Shown here: piece after piece, positions 1-8,954 of the stretch | Layout: each line of letters starts with the position of its first letter | How positions within the stretch are numbered: position 1 is the first letter of the stretch | Origin: Duncaniella muricolitica | GTDB lineage: Bacteria > Bacteroidota > Bacteroidia > Bacteroidales > Muribaculaceae | DNA: 64,000 nt | Assembly (NCBI GenBank): GCA_025808375.1 | Contig: CP061009.1 | Location: 1,302,001 to 1,366,000 of the forward strand | Reading direction: 5' to 3' | Notes under the pieces: generated by a model | What the model was told of the DNA's origin: nothing | Seen by the model: the letters and a program-made list of their open reading frames with translations, nothing else | Databases searched by the model: none | Translations under genes and position numbers: made by a program

Positions 1-24
1 GGTGTCGGAAGTATAGTCAGACAT
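1..24 (-). CDS. possible 5' end of a gene leaving the window
   Basis: An ATG on the minus strand at 24 opens a frame that reads MSDYTSDT and runs off the left edge. It lies 42 bases downstream of the DoxX-like gene in the same direction, so it could be the next gene of that operon. In Bacteroides a dihydropteroate synthase gene is often near the DUF1599/DoxX pair, but eight residues do not allow identification. Confidence 0.3.
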
Positions 25-66
25 AGCGGTCGTTGAGGATGGATTGTGGTTAAGGCTGACGGGTGT

Positions 67-1431
67 CTATTTGGCTTCTGAGGTATCATCGTCGGCCGAC
101 GCTGCTTTTTTGAGTCTGCGGCGGCGGGCCAGATGCCATGCCAGAAGTTTGCCGCTGCGGTCGAGTGCGAGCAGTATGAGCAAAATTATAACAAACGGCG
201 TGGTGACAAGTTTCAGCACATAGCCCGTTTCGGGGTTGAGCGAACGTATCAGCCTGTCGTGGGGAGTCTCGGTGATGAATGAATAGCCTATCGACGAGAG
301 CGTCCGCTTCCACATCACGGTGCCGTGGTCGAGATATACGAGAGCGGCATTGCCGCGGGCCAGCTCCTTGAGCATCTTGGGGTCGGCCTGATAGATTGGA
401 TAGGAGGCCATGGATATGTCCTTCCAGTGTTCCATGCCCTCTTCATCGCTGTTGATGAGGGCTATGAGCGAGCCGCCGCGACCGGTGATGAAGTCGTTGA
501 GCTCGTTGATGATATAGGTGTATGAGAGGTCTACGTCATGGATGTCGGGGATGGTGACGAGAAACTGTTCGGTCTCGCTGTCGATGATGTCGGCCGTGAT
601 GTCCTCGCCGTCCTCGATTACGGTGAAGCCGTCGGTATTTATTTCGCCTCCGCTCACAAGCTTGCGGCTCACGAAGGTCCAGGTGGAGTCGGGCAGAGCG
701 TCGATGGTGAAGGTCTCCTCGAGTCCGTCCTTGGAGTAGGTGTATTCATACACTGTCTCGGCAGCCGTGTCGTCGTCAGTGTCGTCGTCATAGTCGGGTG
801 GCAGGAGTGTGGTGCCGGCTGTGTACTGGCGGAAGTCGATGAGCGGCTGCACGTTATAGCCGTAAAACTCTATGGCCAGAATATAGAGGGTTACCAGGCC
901 TCCAACAATCCATTGTGTGTAAGGGAAAAACAATCCCGACACGCGTGTATTGTAAAGGATGAGATAGACGAGTGCCGCCGAGATGAATATGTTTTTGACA
1001 AACGTGGCGGTGTTGGAGATGATGAGAAAGTCGCCGAAACATCCGCAGTCGTCGACCGGCGAATAGAGGGCGATATAAAGTGTGAGCGGCAGCATAACGG
1101 CCATCATGGCCGAGAGCAGCCACACGGCTGTACGGCGGTAACATCCGAGCAACACCATGAAGCCCCATACAAATTCATAGGCCCCGAGGGCAAAGGCGGC
1201 GCATGTCACGAGCGAGCGCGGCACATCCCAGCCCCATACGGTGAAGTATTCGCTGATTTTTATTACACTGCCCCACGGGTCGATGCCTTTGACAAAGCCC
1301 GACATGATGAAGGTCGCACCGATGAGTATGCGCAGCAGCCACACGGCTGCCGGATGATAGAGCCGTTCGCGCAGCGGGCGGTGAGGGGTGTCAGTCGGCT
1401 TGGGTGAGTTTGATGACTGCGAAGACTGCAT
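67..1431 (-). CDS. DoxX-like membrane protein (BT_3928 family)
   Basis: The N-terminal half has several hydrophobic segments of DoxX/MauE type, including the stretch LLRILIGATFIMSGFVKGID near the start and a CGCFGD motif after the third or fourth segment. The C-terminal half is a soluble domain rich in acidic residues, followed by a last membrane segment (VTTPFVIILLILLALD) and a basic tail. This layout is known from a Bacteroidales family of unknown function; a role in redox or envelope maintenance is inference. The frame is open to an ATG at 1500, but that would overlap the upstream DUF1599 gene by 110 bases. The ATG at 1431 gives a 454-residue protein and an overlap of 41 bases, so I prefer it. 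It is probably cotranscribed with the DUF1599 gene. Confidence 0.8.
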   Translation of the reverse strand: MQSSQSSNSPKPTDTPHRPLRERLYHPAAVWLLRILIGATFIMSGFVKGIDPWGSVIKISEYFTVWGWDVPRSLVTCAAFALGAYEFVWGFMVLLGCYRRTAVWLLSAMMAVMLPLTLYIALYSPVDDCGCFGDFLIISNTATFVKNIFISAALVYLILYNTRVSGLFFPYTQWIVGGLVTLYILAIEFYGYNVQPLIDFRQYTAGTTLLPPDYDDDTDDDTAAETVYEYTYSKDGLEETFTIDALPDSTWTFVSRKLVSGGEINTDGFTVIEDGEDITADIIDSETEQFLVTIPDIHDVDLSYTYIINELNDFITGRGGSLIALINSDEEGMEHWKDISMASYPIYQADPKMLKELARGNAALVYLDHGTVMWKRTLSSIGYSFITETPHDRLIRSLNPETGYVLKLVTTPFVIILLILLALDRSGKLLAWHLARRRRLKKAASADDDTSEAK

Positions 1432-1930
1432 AGTTGATGATGTCGAGATAGTTGGAGTCGATGCCTTCCGAGATGATGGTGTGGCCTGAGTTGCCTTCAA
1501 TCTCCTTGACTCGCTGTATCTTGGTGAGTATGAAGTCGGTGTAGGAGTTAACTCTCATTCCGCGCCATGCGTCGCCATAGTCGTGGGTCTTGGCGGCCAT
1601 TAGGTCGCGCGCGGTCTTCATCTTTTCGTCATAGAGAGCCATGGCACGGTCGGGGGTGATGTCGGCGTTGTCGGCATAGCCAAGCTGGAGCTGTATCAGC
1701 CCGACCAGTCCATAGTTTATTATGGCCATAAATTCGCCGAGCACGCCCTCGTCGACCATCGCTTCCTCTTCCTCGAGTGTGCGGATGCGCTTGGCCTTGA
1801 TGTAGAGCTGGTCGGTGATGGAGCGCGGACGCATTATGCGCCATGAGGCTCCGTAGTCGCGGAGCTTTTTGTCAAAGATGTCACGGCATAGAGCCAGGGC
1901 GGAGTCAAATTGTGAGAGTGTGTCGCTCAT
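1391..1930 (-). CDS. DUF1599 domain protein, internally duplicated
   Basis: A soluble protein of 179 residues made of two copies of one module. The first copy contains KLRDYGASWRIMRPRSITDQ and the second KTHDYGDAWRGMRVNSYTDF, each followed by an IxRVKEIE/AKRIRTLE segment and an INY(G/A) helix. This matches DUF1599, a family next to DoxX-like genes in Bacteroidales with no established biochemical role. The helical DYG..WR pattern resembles all-alpha nucleotide pyrophosphatase folds, but that is only an impression. It precedes and overlaps the DoxX-like gene, so the two are likely one operon. Confidence 0.85.
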   Translation of the reverse strand: MSDTLSQFDSALALCRDIFDKKLRDYGASWRIMRPRSITDQLYIKAKRIRTLEEEEAMVDEGVLGEFMAIINYGLVGLIQLQLGYADNADITPDRAMALYDEKMKTARDLMAAKTHDYGDAWRGMRVNSYTDFILTKIQRVKEIEGNSGHTIISEGIDSNYLDIINYAVFAVIKLTQAD

Positions 1931-1978
1931 TGGATTGTGATGGATGGTCTGAATCTGTGAGTGTGAATCAGATAGATA

Positions 1979-2025
1979 ATAAAAAATGCCGTCGCAAGAG
2001 GTCGGTGATGGCTTCTTGCGACGGC
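1979..2025 (-). terminator. rho-independent terminator after the TPR gene
   Basis: A 12-base perfect inverted repeat (GCCGTCGCAAGA at 1988-1999 and its complement at 2014-2025) is followed, in the minus direction, by a T-run (the A-run at 1981-1986). It sits 15 bases after the stop of the TPR protein gene. Confidence 0.9.
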
Positions 2026-2039
2026 CTTATCTGACTTGA

Positions 2040-3263
2040 TTAAAGAAGAAGCTTCTCTACGCGGTCGAGGTTGGCACCGTCGTTAAGGTTGTAATATACA
2101 ATCTTGAGGTTGGTGAGTGCGTTGGTCATCTCGTTGTCAAGCTCGTAAGCTTTTTCGAGATATACGGCGGCTTCTTTGAGAAGGGGATTCATGTTCTCGG
2201 CCTTATACTTGTTGTATTCGCCCTGGCTCATCTCGCCGGTCTTCTCGTCGAGACGCTCATACTGCTGGATGAGAGCTGTGCCGTAGCTGAAGTTGGCCAT
2301 GGCATTGTTGGGGTCGATTTCCACAGCCTTCTTGAATGACTCCTGCGACTTTTCCTTTTCACCCTTGTCGTCGTAGAGCACGCCGATGAGGTAATAGTTG
2401 GTGCCGTTGGTGGGGTCGTTCTTTATAGCGGTCTCGAGCATGTTCATAGCCTCGTCATACTTCTTGTCGGCCATGTAGGACGAGATGATGCGCTGGAGAA
2501 ATTCGGGCTTTGCAGAGCCGAATTTGTCATAGGCAATCTTGGAATACTGGAGCTTCTTGGCCTCGTCGTTCATCTGATAGGCCACAGAGTAGGCATAGTC
2601 ATAGGCTGCCATTTCGTCATAGCCGATAGCCATCATCTGCTCGAAAGCCTTTGCGGCTTCGGGGAGCATTTCGGCCTGCCATGCGGCGAGACCTGCATAG
2701 TAGGCCATCTGGGCGGCTACGGAGTCGGCAAGAGCCTTGGGAGCAGACTGGCCGAGACTGGCGTTGCCGGGAATGTTGATGTAAGCCATGAACGCTTCAT
2801 AGGCCTTTGGATAGTTTTTGGAATCCCAGAAGCCTGAGCCGGAGTTGGCGAAGTCGGCGTGGTGAGAGGCGATAGCGGCTACGATATCCTTGGAATATTT
2901 GGTCTTTACCTTACCTTTGGCATCGGTCACGGTGTCAAGGCTGAGAGCCTTGAGCGAGTAGTTGTAGCCGTCGAGCAGAGCGGAGCCCATCTCGTCGAGG
3001 TTGACATCCTTGCCGATGACTTTCTGACCATACATGTCGTCATAGAGCTTGAAGCCTGCCTTGCCGGGGATCCAGTAGGTCTGGGCGTTGGCTGAAGTCT
3101 CGGCGTTGGAAAACGCAGGTGTGATGGCCTTTACGGCATTCTGATAGCTGCTATAAGAATTGACATTCTTAAAAGCCTTTTCCGCTTCTTTTACGGTCGC
3201 GGTCTGGGCTGACATCGACGCTGCGGCAAGTAGCCCGAGCGTCAGGACGCAGATCTTTTTCAT
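2040..3263 (-). CDS. secreted tetratricopeptide repeat protein
   Basis: The first residues (MKKICVLTLGLLAAASMSAQ) form a clear type I signal peptide, so the 407-residue product is exported to the periplasm. The rest is helical. TPR-like units are clearest in the C-terminal half, for example TNYYLIGVLYDDKGEKEKSQ and the following VEIDPNNAMANFSYGTALI, and end with LEKAYELDNEMTNALTNLK. Such proteins usually act as scaffolds for envelope complexes; no partner is visible here. It is transcribed alone, with a strong terminator after it and gyrA about 160 bases upstream in the same direction. Confidence 0.85.
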   Translation of the reverse strand: MKKICVLTLGLLAAASMSAQTATVKEAEKAFKNVNSYSSYQNAVKAITPAFSNAETSANAQTYWIPGKAGFKLYDDMYGQKVIGKDVNLDEMGSALLDGYNYSLKALSLDTVTDAKGKVKTKYSKDIVAAIASHHADFANSGSGFWDSKNYPKAYEAFMAYINIPGNASLGQSAPKALADSVAAQMAYYAGLAAWQAEMLPEAAKAFEQMMAIGYDEMAAYDYAYSVAYQMNDEAKKLQYSKIAYDKFGSAKPEFLQRIISSYMADKKYDEAMNMLETAIKNDPTNGTNYYLIGVLYDDKGEKEKSQESFKKAVEIDPNNAMANFSYGTALIQQYERLDEKTGEMSQGEYNKYKAENMNPLLKEAAVYLEKAYELDNEMTNALTNLKIVYYNLNDGANLDRVEKLLL

Positions 3264-3426
3264 AATCGGGGGTTATTAGAATTGGTAATGTATTTGTAGA
3301 GTTAAAAAAACGGGAGAATTTGGAGGTAAAAAAACATGTGATGAAGGGGGTCTGCGTATGTCAGGTCGGTGTGACAGTTGAGACTTCATGCTATAATCTT
3401 TATAACTCCAAATTCCTTGTTTTTGT

Positions 3427-6060
3427 TTAATCAAGTTCGTCATCGGCCGCGGGCTGGTCGGCTTCATCGATGTCGTCGGTAATGATGTCGTCGTCGGCTT
3501 CGTCGGCAGCGGGGTCGTCAAATATCAGCTCTTCGGGTGCTTCTGTCTGAGCTTCCACTTCGGTCACTTCCTCTTCGGGGTCGGAATCCACGCAGCACAC
3601 CGAGGCTATCGTGTCGTTGCGCTTGTCGAGGTTGATGATTCTCACGCCTTGGGTGTAGCGGCCCTGCACCTTTATGTCGCTGACGTGGATGCGCAGGGTG
3701 ATACCGCTCTTGTTGATAATAACGAGGTCGTTGCCGTTGTTGACGCTCTCGATGGCTACGAGGCGGCCGGTGCGCTCGGTGATGTTCATGGTGCGTACAC
3801 CCTTGCCGCCGCGGTTGGTGATGCGGTAGACGGGCACACGCTCTATCTTGCCGTCGACTTCGGTCTCGATGTCGAGGGCTGTGCGCTTGCCATATCCGCG
3901 CTCGCTGAGCACCATTACATTATTTATGGTGTCGGCGGGCATGCATATGAGGCCTACCACTTCGTCATCATCGCCGTCGAGGGTCATGCCGCGCACGCCG
4001 GTGGACATACGTCCCATCTCGCGTACCTTGTTTTCGGGGAATCGGATGGCGCGACCGTTGCGGTTGGCCATGAGTATGTCGCAGTTGCCGTCGGTCATCT
4101 CGACGCTGAGCAGCTCGTCGCCCTCGCGGATGATGATGGCGTTGACACCCTTGGCGCGGGGACGTGAGTAGGCTTTGAGACTTGTTTTCTTGATTATGCC
4201 CTTCTTGGTGGCAAACACGAGGTTGTGGCTTGTGACAAACTCTTCGTCACCAAGATTTTTGGTGCAGATAAAGGCCTTGATGGCGTCGTCGGGCTCGATG
4301 TTGAGCATGTTCTGGATGGCGCGGCCTTTGGAATTTTTCGCTCCTTCGGGTATCTCATAGACTTTGAGCCAGTAGCAGCGTCCCTTCTGGGTGAAGAAGA
4401 GCATGTAGTTGTGCATCGAGGCGGGATAGATGTGCTCGATGAAGTCCTCGTCGCGGGTGTCGGAGCCCTTTGCACCGACGCCGCCGCGGTTTTGTGCGCG
4501 GAACTCGCTGAGCTGTGTGCGCTTGATATATCCGCGGTGGGAGATGGTGATGATCATGTCGTCATCGGCATAAAAATCCTCGGCATTGAAGTCTCCGGCG
4601 GTGTAGTCTATGTCGGTGCGGCGCGCGTCGCCATACTTGTCGCGTATCTCGATTAGCTCCTCTTTGATTACAGCGCGACACACGTCATCGTCCGAGAGTA
4701 TCAGCTCAAGGCGGGCTATCTCCTTCTCCAGCTCGTCATACTCGTTTTTGAGCTTGTCCTGCTCCAGACCGGTGAGCTGACGCAGACGCATCTCGACGAT
4801 GGCCGCGGTCTGCGGGTCGGTGAGGGTGAAACGCTCCTTGAGCTTCTCGCGTGCGTCCATAGTGTCGGCCGCACCGTGGATGATGCGTATTACCTCGTCG
4901 ATGTTCTGCGAGGCTATGATGAGACCCTCGAGTATGTGGGCACGCTCCTGGGCCTTGCGCAGCTCATATTTAGTGCGGCGTATCACCACTTCGTGGCGGT
5001 GGGCCACAAACTCGCTGATGAGTTCCTTGAGGTTGAGCGTGCGGGGGCGTCCGTTGACGAGGGCCACGTTGTTGACGCTGAACGAGGCCTGCATCTGGGT
5101 CATCTTGTAGAGCTTGTTGAGCACCACGTTGGAGTTGGCGTCGCTCTTGAGCTTGATGACGATACGCATGCCCTTGTAGTTGCTCTCGTCGTTGATGTCG
5201 GCGATGCCGTCGAGTTTCTTGTCTGTCACTAGGTCGGCTATGTAGCTGATGAGCTCGGCCTTGTTGACGTTATAGGGTATCTCGGTTATGATGATATTCT
5301 CGTGGTTGTCCTCGGCTTCGATTTCGGCCTTGGCGCGTATGAGCACTCGGCCACGGCCTGTCTCATAGGCTTCCTTGACTCCGTTGTAGCCGTAGATGGT
5401 GCCGCCGGTGGGGAAGTCGGGGGCGGGTATGTATTTCATTAGACCGGGGATGTCAATCTCGGGGTCGTCGATATAGGCTACACAGGCGTTGATTGACTCG
5501 GCCAGGTTGTGGGTGGGCATGTTGGTGGCCATGCCGACGGCGATGCCCGAGGCTCCGTTGACCAACAGGTTGGGGAAGCGGGTGGGGAGCACGACGGGTT
5601 CCTGACGCGAGTTGTCATAGTTGGGCTGGAAATCAACGGTGTCCGACTCGATGTCGGCGAGCATCTCTTCGCCCAGACGGTCGAGGCGCACCTCGGTGTA
5701 ACGCATGGCTGCCGCTCCGTCGCCGTCGACCGAGCCGAAGTTGCCGTGGCCGTCGACCAGGCAATATCTCATGGCCCAGGGCTGTGCCAGACGCACTACG
5801 GTGCCGTAGATCGACGAGTCGCCGTGGGGGTGATACTTACCCATTACCTCGCCGACGCAGTTGGCCGACTTCTTGTGGGGCTTGTCGGATGTGTTGCCCA
5901 TCTCGTTCATACCGAAGAGCACACGCCTGTGGACGGGCTTCAGGCCGTCGCGCACATCAGGAAGCGCGCGCGACACTATCACCGACATTGAGTAGTCGAT
6001 GTAGGCACTCTTCATTTCGTTTTCGATGTCTATCTTTATTATTCGGTCTTCTTCAATCAT
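3427..6060 (-). CDS. gyrA: DNA gyrase subunit A
   Basis: GyrA breaks and rejoins DNA in the type II topoisomerase that introduces negative supercoils. The 877-residue protein has the winged-helix/tower breakage-reunion domain with catalytic Tyr121 in AAMRYTEVR, then the six-bladed C-terminal beta-pinwheel. The GyrA-box position reads AQNRGGVGAKG, as in Bacteroides. The C-terminal tail of about 45 residues is very acidic. In the quinolone region (HPHGDSSIYG, residues 77-86), the Ser equivalent to E. coli Ser83 is kept (Ser82), but the position of Asp87 is Gly86. It is a single gene with no close upstream partner; the gap upstream carries TAnnTTTG boxes at 6089-6096 and 6101-6108. Confidence 0.97.
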   Translation of the reverse strand: MIEEDRIIKIDIENEMKSAYIDYSMSVIVSRALPDVRDGLKPVHRRVLFGMNEMGNTSDKPHKKSANCVGEVMGKYHPHGDSSIYGTVVRLAQPWAMRYCLVDGHGNFGSVDGDGAAAMRYTEVRLDRLGEEMLADIESDTVDFQPNYDNSRQEPVVLPTRFPNLLVNGASGIAVGMATNMPTHNLAESINACVAYIDDPEIDIPGLMKYIPAPDFPTGGTIYGYNGVKEAYETGRGRVLIRAKAEIEAEDNHENIIITEIPYNVNKAELISYIADLVTDKKLDGIADINDESNYKGMRIVIKLKSDANSNVVLNKLYKMTQMQASFSVNNVALVNGRPRTLNLKELISEFVAHRHEVVIRRTKYELRKAQERAHILEGLIIASQNIDEVIRIIHGAADTMDAREKLKERFTLTDPQTAAIVEMRLRQLTGLEQDKLKNEYDELEKEIARLELILSDDDVCRAVIKEELIEIRDKYGDARRTDIDYTAGDFNAEDFYADDDMIITISHRGYIKRTQLSEFRAQNRGGVGAKGSDTRDEDFIEHIYPASMHNYMLFFTQKGRCYWLKVYEIPEGAKNSKGRAIQNMLNIEPDDAIKAFICTKNLGDEEFVTSHNLVFATKKGIIKKTSLKAYSRPRAKGVNAIIIREGDELLSVEMTDGNCDILMANRNGRAIRFPENKVREMGRMSTGVRGMTLDGDDDEVVGLICMPADTINNVMVLSERGYGKRTALDIETEVDGKIERVPVYRITNRGGKGVRTMNITERTGRLVAIESVNNGNDLVIINKSGITLRIHVSDIKVQGRYTQGVRIINLDKRNDTIASVCCVDSDPEEEVTEVEAQTEAPEELIFDDPAADEADDDIITDDIDEADQPAADDELD

Positions 6061-6386
6061 CGTTTAATTGAAATGTGATTTTTTACGACAAATTTACCCA
6101 CAAAGGTAATAATTTTTTTTCAAAGCATTGTTACTTCGGGGCTAATAAAATGGCGAAAAAATCACGACAGGGGGCTTGCCAGAACGATGGGGGGGACCAT
6201 GTGTCGGCCGACTTTGCGGGAGCGTGGCGGGGATGGGGTGTGGTGAATGGCTGATGGGGGAGGTGTTGTGTGGGGGTTGGGGTGATTAAAGGGGTGTGGG
6301 GGAGGGTGATTGATGCGGGGGGGTGTGGAGGTTGTGTGCTGCAAAGTTACGCCATGATTTGTCACGCAAAGGTGCGATAATGTCGC
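6061..6386. other. intergenic region with a very G-rich tract
   Basis: This 326-base gap has no convincing gene. The first 60 bases hold the gyrA leader and two possible -7 boxes. From about 6189 to 6335 the plus strand is a run of G-tracts (several of four to seven Gs) separated by T, A and GT, with almost no C. Any frame read through it is low-complexity. Its role is unknown; G-quadruplex formation is possible. Confidence 0.6.
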
Positions 6387-7937
6387 TTAGCGCAGATAAT
6401 TCAGAAATATTTCCATGTGAGTCGGGGCGACTTCGCGGATGCGTGCGCGCAGACGCAGACGGCGGTTGTAGATTACCTCTCTGCGCTCGCCGAGCATCAG
6501 ACACATTGAGGGAATCGACAGGCCCAGAGCGTTGTAGAGAAACAGTCGCGTGTCTGACTCCTTGAGGTCGGGCATCTCGGCGCGCAGGCAGCTCATGAGG
6601 CCGTCGGCGGTGTCATCGAGATGCTTTTCAAGCCTTGTCACGAAGTCGTCCGACGAGGCCAGTTCCGAGATGGCTCTGAGTGTGTCGCGCGCGGCCTTTG
6701 ACTTGACCGACTCGTTGGCATAATTCTCGTAATAAGTGTCACACAGGTGTGAGAGTGTGTTGAGATGCAGCTCCTCAAGGTCGTGGAGGGCGGTGCGCAG
6801 TTCCGAGGCTGTCAGCATGTCCTGCTCCTGACGACGGCGGCGACGTATGGTGGCCGTGCGTATGTATATGGCAATCGCCGACATTACGGCTATGGCAAGA
6901 GCGGAGATGAGTATTATCACTACGCGCTGAAAGCGGATGGTCTGCTCGCGCATAAGCACCTCTTCGTAGTTAAACCGCACGACCACCGCTCTGACATCTT
7001 CCTGAAATGTTGAGCGGAACTCTTTTCTTCTCCTGTCCTTAAGCCGGAAGGACACATATGGTATAAGCCGCTTGTTTATGGTGTCAAATGTCTGGTTTAT
7101 GATCGGTTCGCGGTATTCTTCCCTGTAATAGGTTATGAAATCATTGGCATTTTCATCAAGGCCTTGTTCCCACAGCAACCAGGCTACAAGATGGGCGTTT
7201 TTTGCGGATATATTGGCCGAATCGCTGGAAATATACTCACGCCACCCATCGTCATTCTTAATTTTTTCGGAAAGATTATATGGATTGAAGCCTTTGAGCC
7301 CATCAATCATAAGCCATGATGTTACATCAGGAGAATTGAAATTTTCCAACTGCCGATACAGCCGTTCGCTCCGTCGCTCGAGTGTATCGGCATAGAAATA
7401 ACAACGAGTCGTGTCGTTGTCGTTAAGTATTGATGCATAGTGCTTTATTTTGTCGGCATGAATGGCTGGCCTGTCTTCGGGAGCATGATAATTGGTAAAA
7501 CCTGACAGTATGGCATACATATTGTCATAGTCGTGATATTTTTCGTATACCTCGCATGCTTTAACGGCATAGTGACCCTTCTCGTTGTTGTCGCATATCG
7601 AGTCGCAAAGATTCATCATGCCTACTCTCGACAGTGCGAGCACACTGTCGTTGCCTGTCTGCTCGGCACATTTCTCGGCATGAAGAAACGCATCCATGGC
7701 TTCGGGATAGTTGTGGAGATCGAGTTTGGCTTTGCCTTTCAAATAGTAGGCGTATGCCTTTTGAGGGCCAAGTTGCTCAATATCAATGCTATCAAGAATT
7801 GCAAGAACTGAGTCTGAATGATTATTTATCAATGACTCGGCCCTTGCAATACTGTTTTGTTCGGAAGCGGATTGGTTAGAGCAAGAACAAATTGTCAGTA
7901 ATATGATAAGAAAAATGTAGATATGTAAGATTCGCAT
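6387..7937 (-). CDS. membrane-anchored TPR-like regulator with C-terminal HTH-like domain
   Basis: The 516-residue protein begins with a lipoprotein-type or membrane leader (LLTICSC, Cys17). It has a helical TPR-like region up to about residue 330, one transmembrane helix (about 339-359), a basic stop-transfer segment (RRRRRQ), a coiled-coil stretch, and a C-terminal domain of about 65 residues. That domain (LFLYNALGLSIPSMCLMLGE ending in RLRLRARIREVAP) looks like the helix-turn-helix of LuxR type seen in Bacteroidales TPR-TM regulators. It is likely a one-component sensor that reads an envelope signal and binds DNA or a partner inside the cell (inference). The start is supported by a good promoter whose -7 box ends only four bases before the ATG. 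Confidence 0.7.
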   Translation of the reverse strand: MRILHIYIFLIILLTICSCSNQSASEQNSIARAESLINNHSDSVLAILDSIDIEQLGPQKAYAYYLKGKAKLDLHNYPEAMDAFLHAEKCAEQTGNDSVLALSRVGMMNLCDSICDNNEKGHYAVKACEVYEKYHDYDNMYAILSGFTNYHAPEDRPAIHADKIKHYASILNDNDTTRCYFYADTLERRSERLYRQLENFNSPDVTSWLMIDGLKGFNPYNLSEKIKNDDGWREYISSDSANISAKNAHLVAWLLWEQGLDENANDFITYYREEYREPIINQTFDTINKRLIPYVSFRLKDRRRKEFRSTFQEDVRAVVVRFNYEEVLMREQTIRFQRVVIILISALAIAVMSAIAIYIRTATIRRRRRQEQDMLTASELRTALHDLEELHLNTLSHLCDTYYENYANESVKSKAARDTLRAISELASSDDFVTRLEKHLDDTADGLMSCLRAEMPDLKESDTRLFLYNALGLSIPSMCLMLGERREVIYNRRLRLRARIREVAPTHMEIFLNYLR

Positions 7938-7941
7938 GTCG

Positions 7942-7972
7942 CAAATTTACACAAATAAGAGCGATAATCAAA
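7942..7972 (-). promoter_or_regulatory. Bacteroides-type promoter of the TPR regulator gene
   Basis: On the minus strand TTTG (7969-7972) is followed after 19 bases by TAAATTTG (7942-7949). The ATG at 7937 is four bases after the -7 box, so the transcript probably starts at or next to the start codon (leaderless). Confidence 0.7.
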
Positions 7973-7995
7973 TAAATACAAATGTTTTTGAAAAA

Positions 7996-8622
7996 TCACA
8001 AGGCTCCAAGAGGGTTAACAATAAATCTTTTATTTGATATTAAAGCCTCTAATCCAACAGTATAGGCATATTCATATTCTTTATCGCCTACTTTTTGAAT
8101 GATATCCAGGCATACATAAACTTCACTGTCGCTCTTTGCATGTCCATAGCATGCTCCATAGTGTTCATCTTTTCTGCATTGATAGCTCGCTCTATATGCT
8201 TTCATATCGATTGGGAATTGATATATATAAGACGTGTAATATCTTACTCTAAAGCCCCGAAAGCTGATATTTCCTTCGTGTAGAGAGCCGTAGGGCCTAA
8301 ATCTTATATAATCTTCTGATGCAAATCTGCTTATAGCAGGCTTAATAAAATTTACATTTTTTATTCGATTAAAAAATTCAGCAGAATCAAGCATCGTTAT
8401 CGGTATGAAAGATGCTTCTTCGCAGTTTTCATCTATACTTTTCCAGTAAGTGGTGTCTGAAAGTTCGTCTTCTGAGCAGTTGTCAGAAGAGATAATCTGG
8501 GGCTCTATGGTTGTGACGTCATTATTTTGTTCAAGAATTTCATCAGCATCCGATGAGCATGACACTATGCACAGGACCGAGAGGAGCAGTGCGATGAACT
8601 GCAGTTTGATTAAATGTTTCAT
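7996..8622 (-). CDS. lipoprotein of unknown function
   Basis: From the ATG at 8622 the protein has 208 residues and a typical lipoprotein signal (LLLSVLCIVSC, Cys at about residue 22) followed by SSDADE, an outer-surface type linker in Bacteroidales. The mature part has no motif I recognise; it contains a cysteine- and tyrosine-rich segment (YQCRKDEHYGACYGH). The frame is open further upstream, to an ATG at 8730, but that would lie above the promoter at 8656-8687 and would bury the signal peptide. It stands alone, downstream of its own promoter. Confidence 0.65.
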   Translation of the reverse strand: MKHLIKLQFIALLLSVLCIVSCSSDADEILEQNNDVTTIEPQIISSDNCSEDELSDTTYWKSIDENCEEASFIPITMLDSAEFFNRIKNVNFIKPAISRFASEDYIRFRPYGSLHEGNISFRGFRVRYYTSYIYQFPIDMKAYRASYQCRKDEHYGACYGHAKSDSEVYVCLDIIQKVGDKEYEYAYTVGLEALISNKRFIVNPLGAL

Positions 8623-8655
8623 AAAATGTGAGATTTTTGTTGGTTGATGATGTCG

Positions 8656-8687
8656 CAAAGTTATAGGAAGAAGTGGATGATTGCAAA
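8656..8687 (-). promoter_or_regulatory. Bacteroides-type promoter of the lipoprotein gene
   Basis: TTTG (8684-8687, minus strand), 20 bases, then TAACTTTG (8656-8663). It matches the sigma-ABfr pattern and gives a leader of about 30 bases to the ATG at 8622, which supports that start. Confidence 0.75.
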
Positions 8688-8954
8688 AAAACAAAGCTGA
8701 AAAATATTCATCAATACGTTTGTAAATCATTGTTAATTAGTAGTTTGTTTGGTGGTGACGTGTGGTGAAATTCATCAGGCTGAAATCACGTGGTTTTCAG
8801 CCGTATAACGGATGTGGGATGAGTCTTGCAAATGTTAAAAAATGTGATAGAAAGGGGCGCGAGCGGAATTATTGAGTAATTTTGGATCTCGGTTTGGTCC
8901 TCCTCTCCCTCGACCGATTGTCACAGCCAATAATATTATCACATATAATTCTGA
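8688..8954. other. intergenic region between divergent genes
   Basis: Together with the promoter above, the gap between the lipoprotein gene and rlmD is 332 bases. It holds a short hairpin (GGCTGAAA and TTTCAGCC, about 8781-8802) and a TAATTTTG box at 8877-8884 that may serve rlmD, without a clear -33 element. Nothing else was seen. Confidence 0.4.

Noticed and set aside
538..1407. Long plus-strand frame opposite the DoxX-like gene
   Set aside because: It is a shadow in high-GC coding sequence; the minus-strand frame has membrane segments and a family match.
3276..3521. Minus-strand frame at the gyrA 3' end
   Set aside because: Repetitive Thr/Pro/Ser content from another frame of the acidic gyrA tail and spacer.
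6162..6365. Minus-strand frame in the G-rich tract
   Set aside because: Only His/Pro/Thr-rich low-complexity residues that follow from the C-rich strand.
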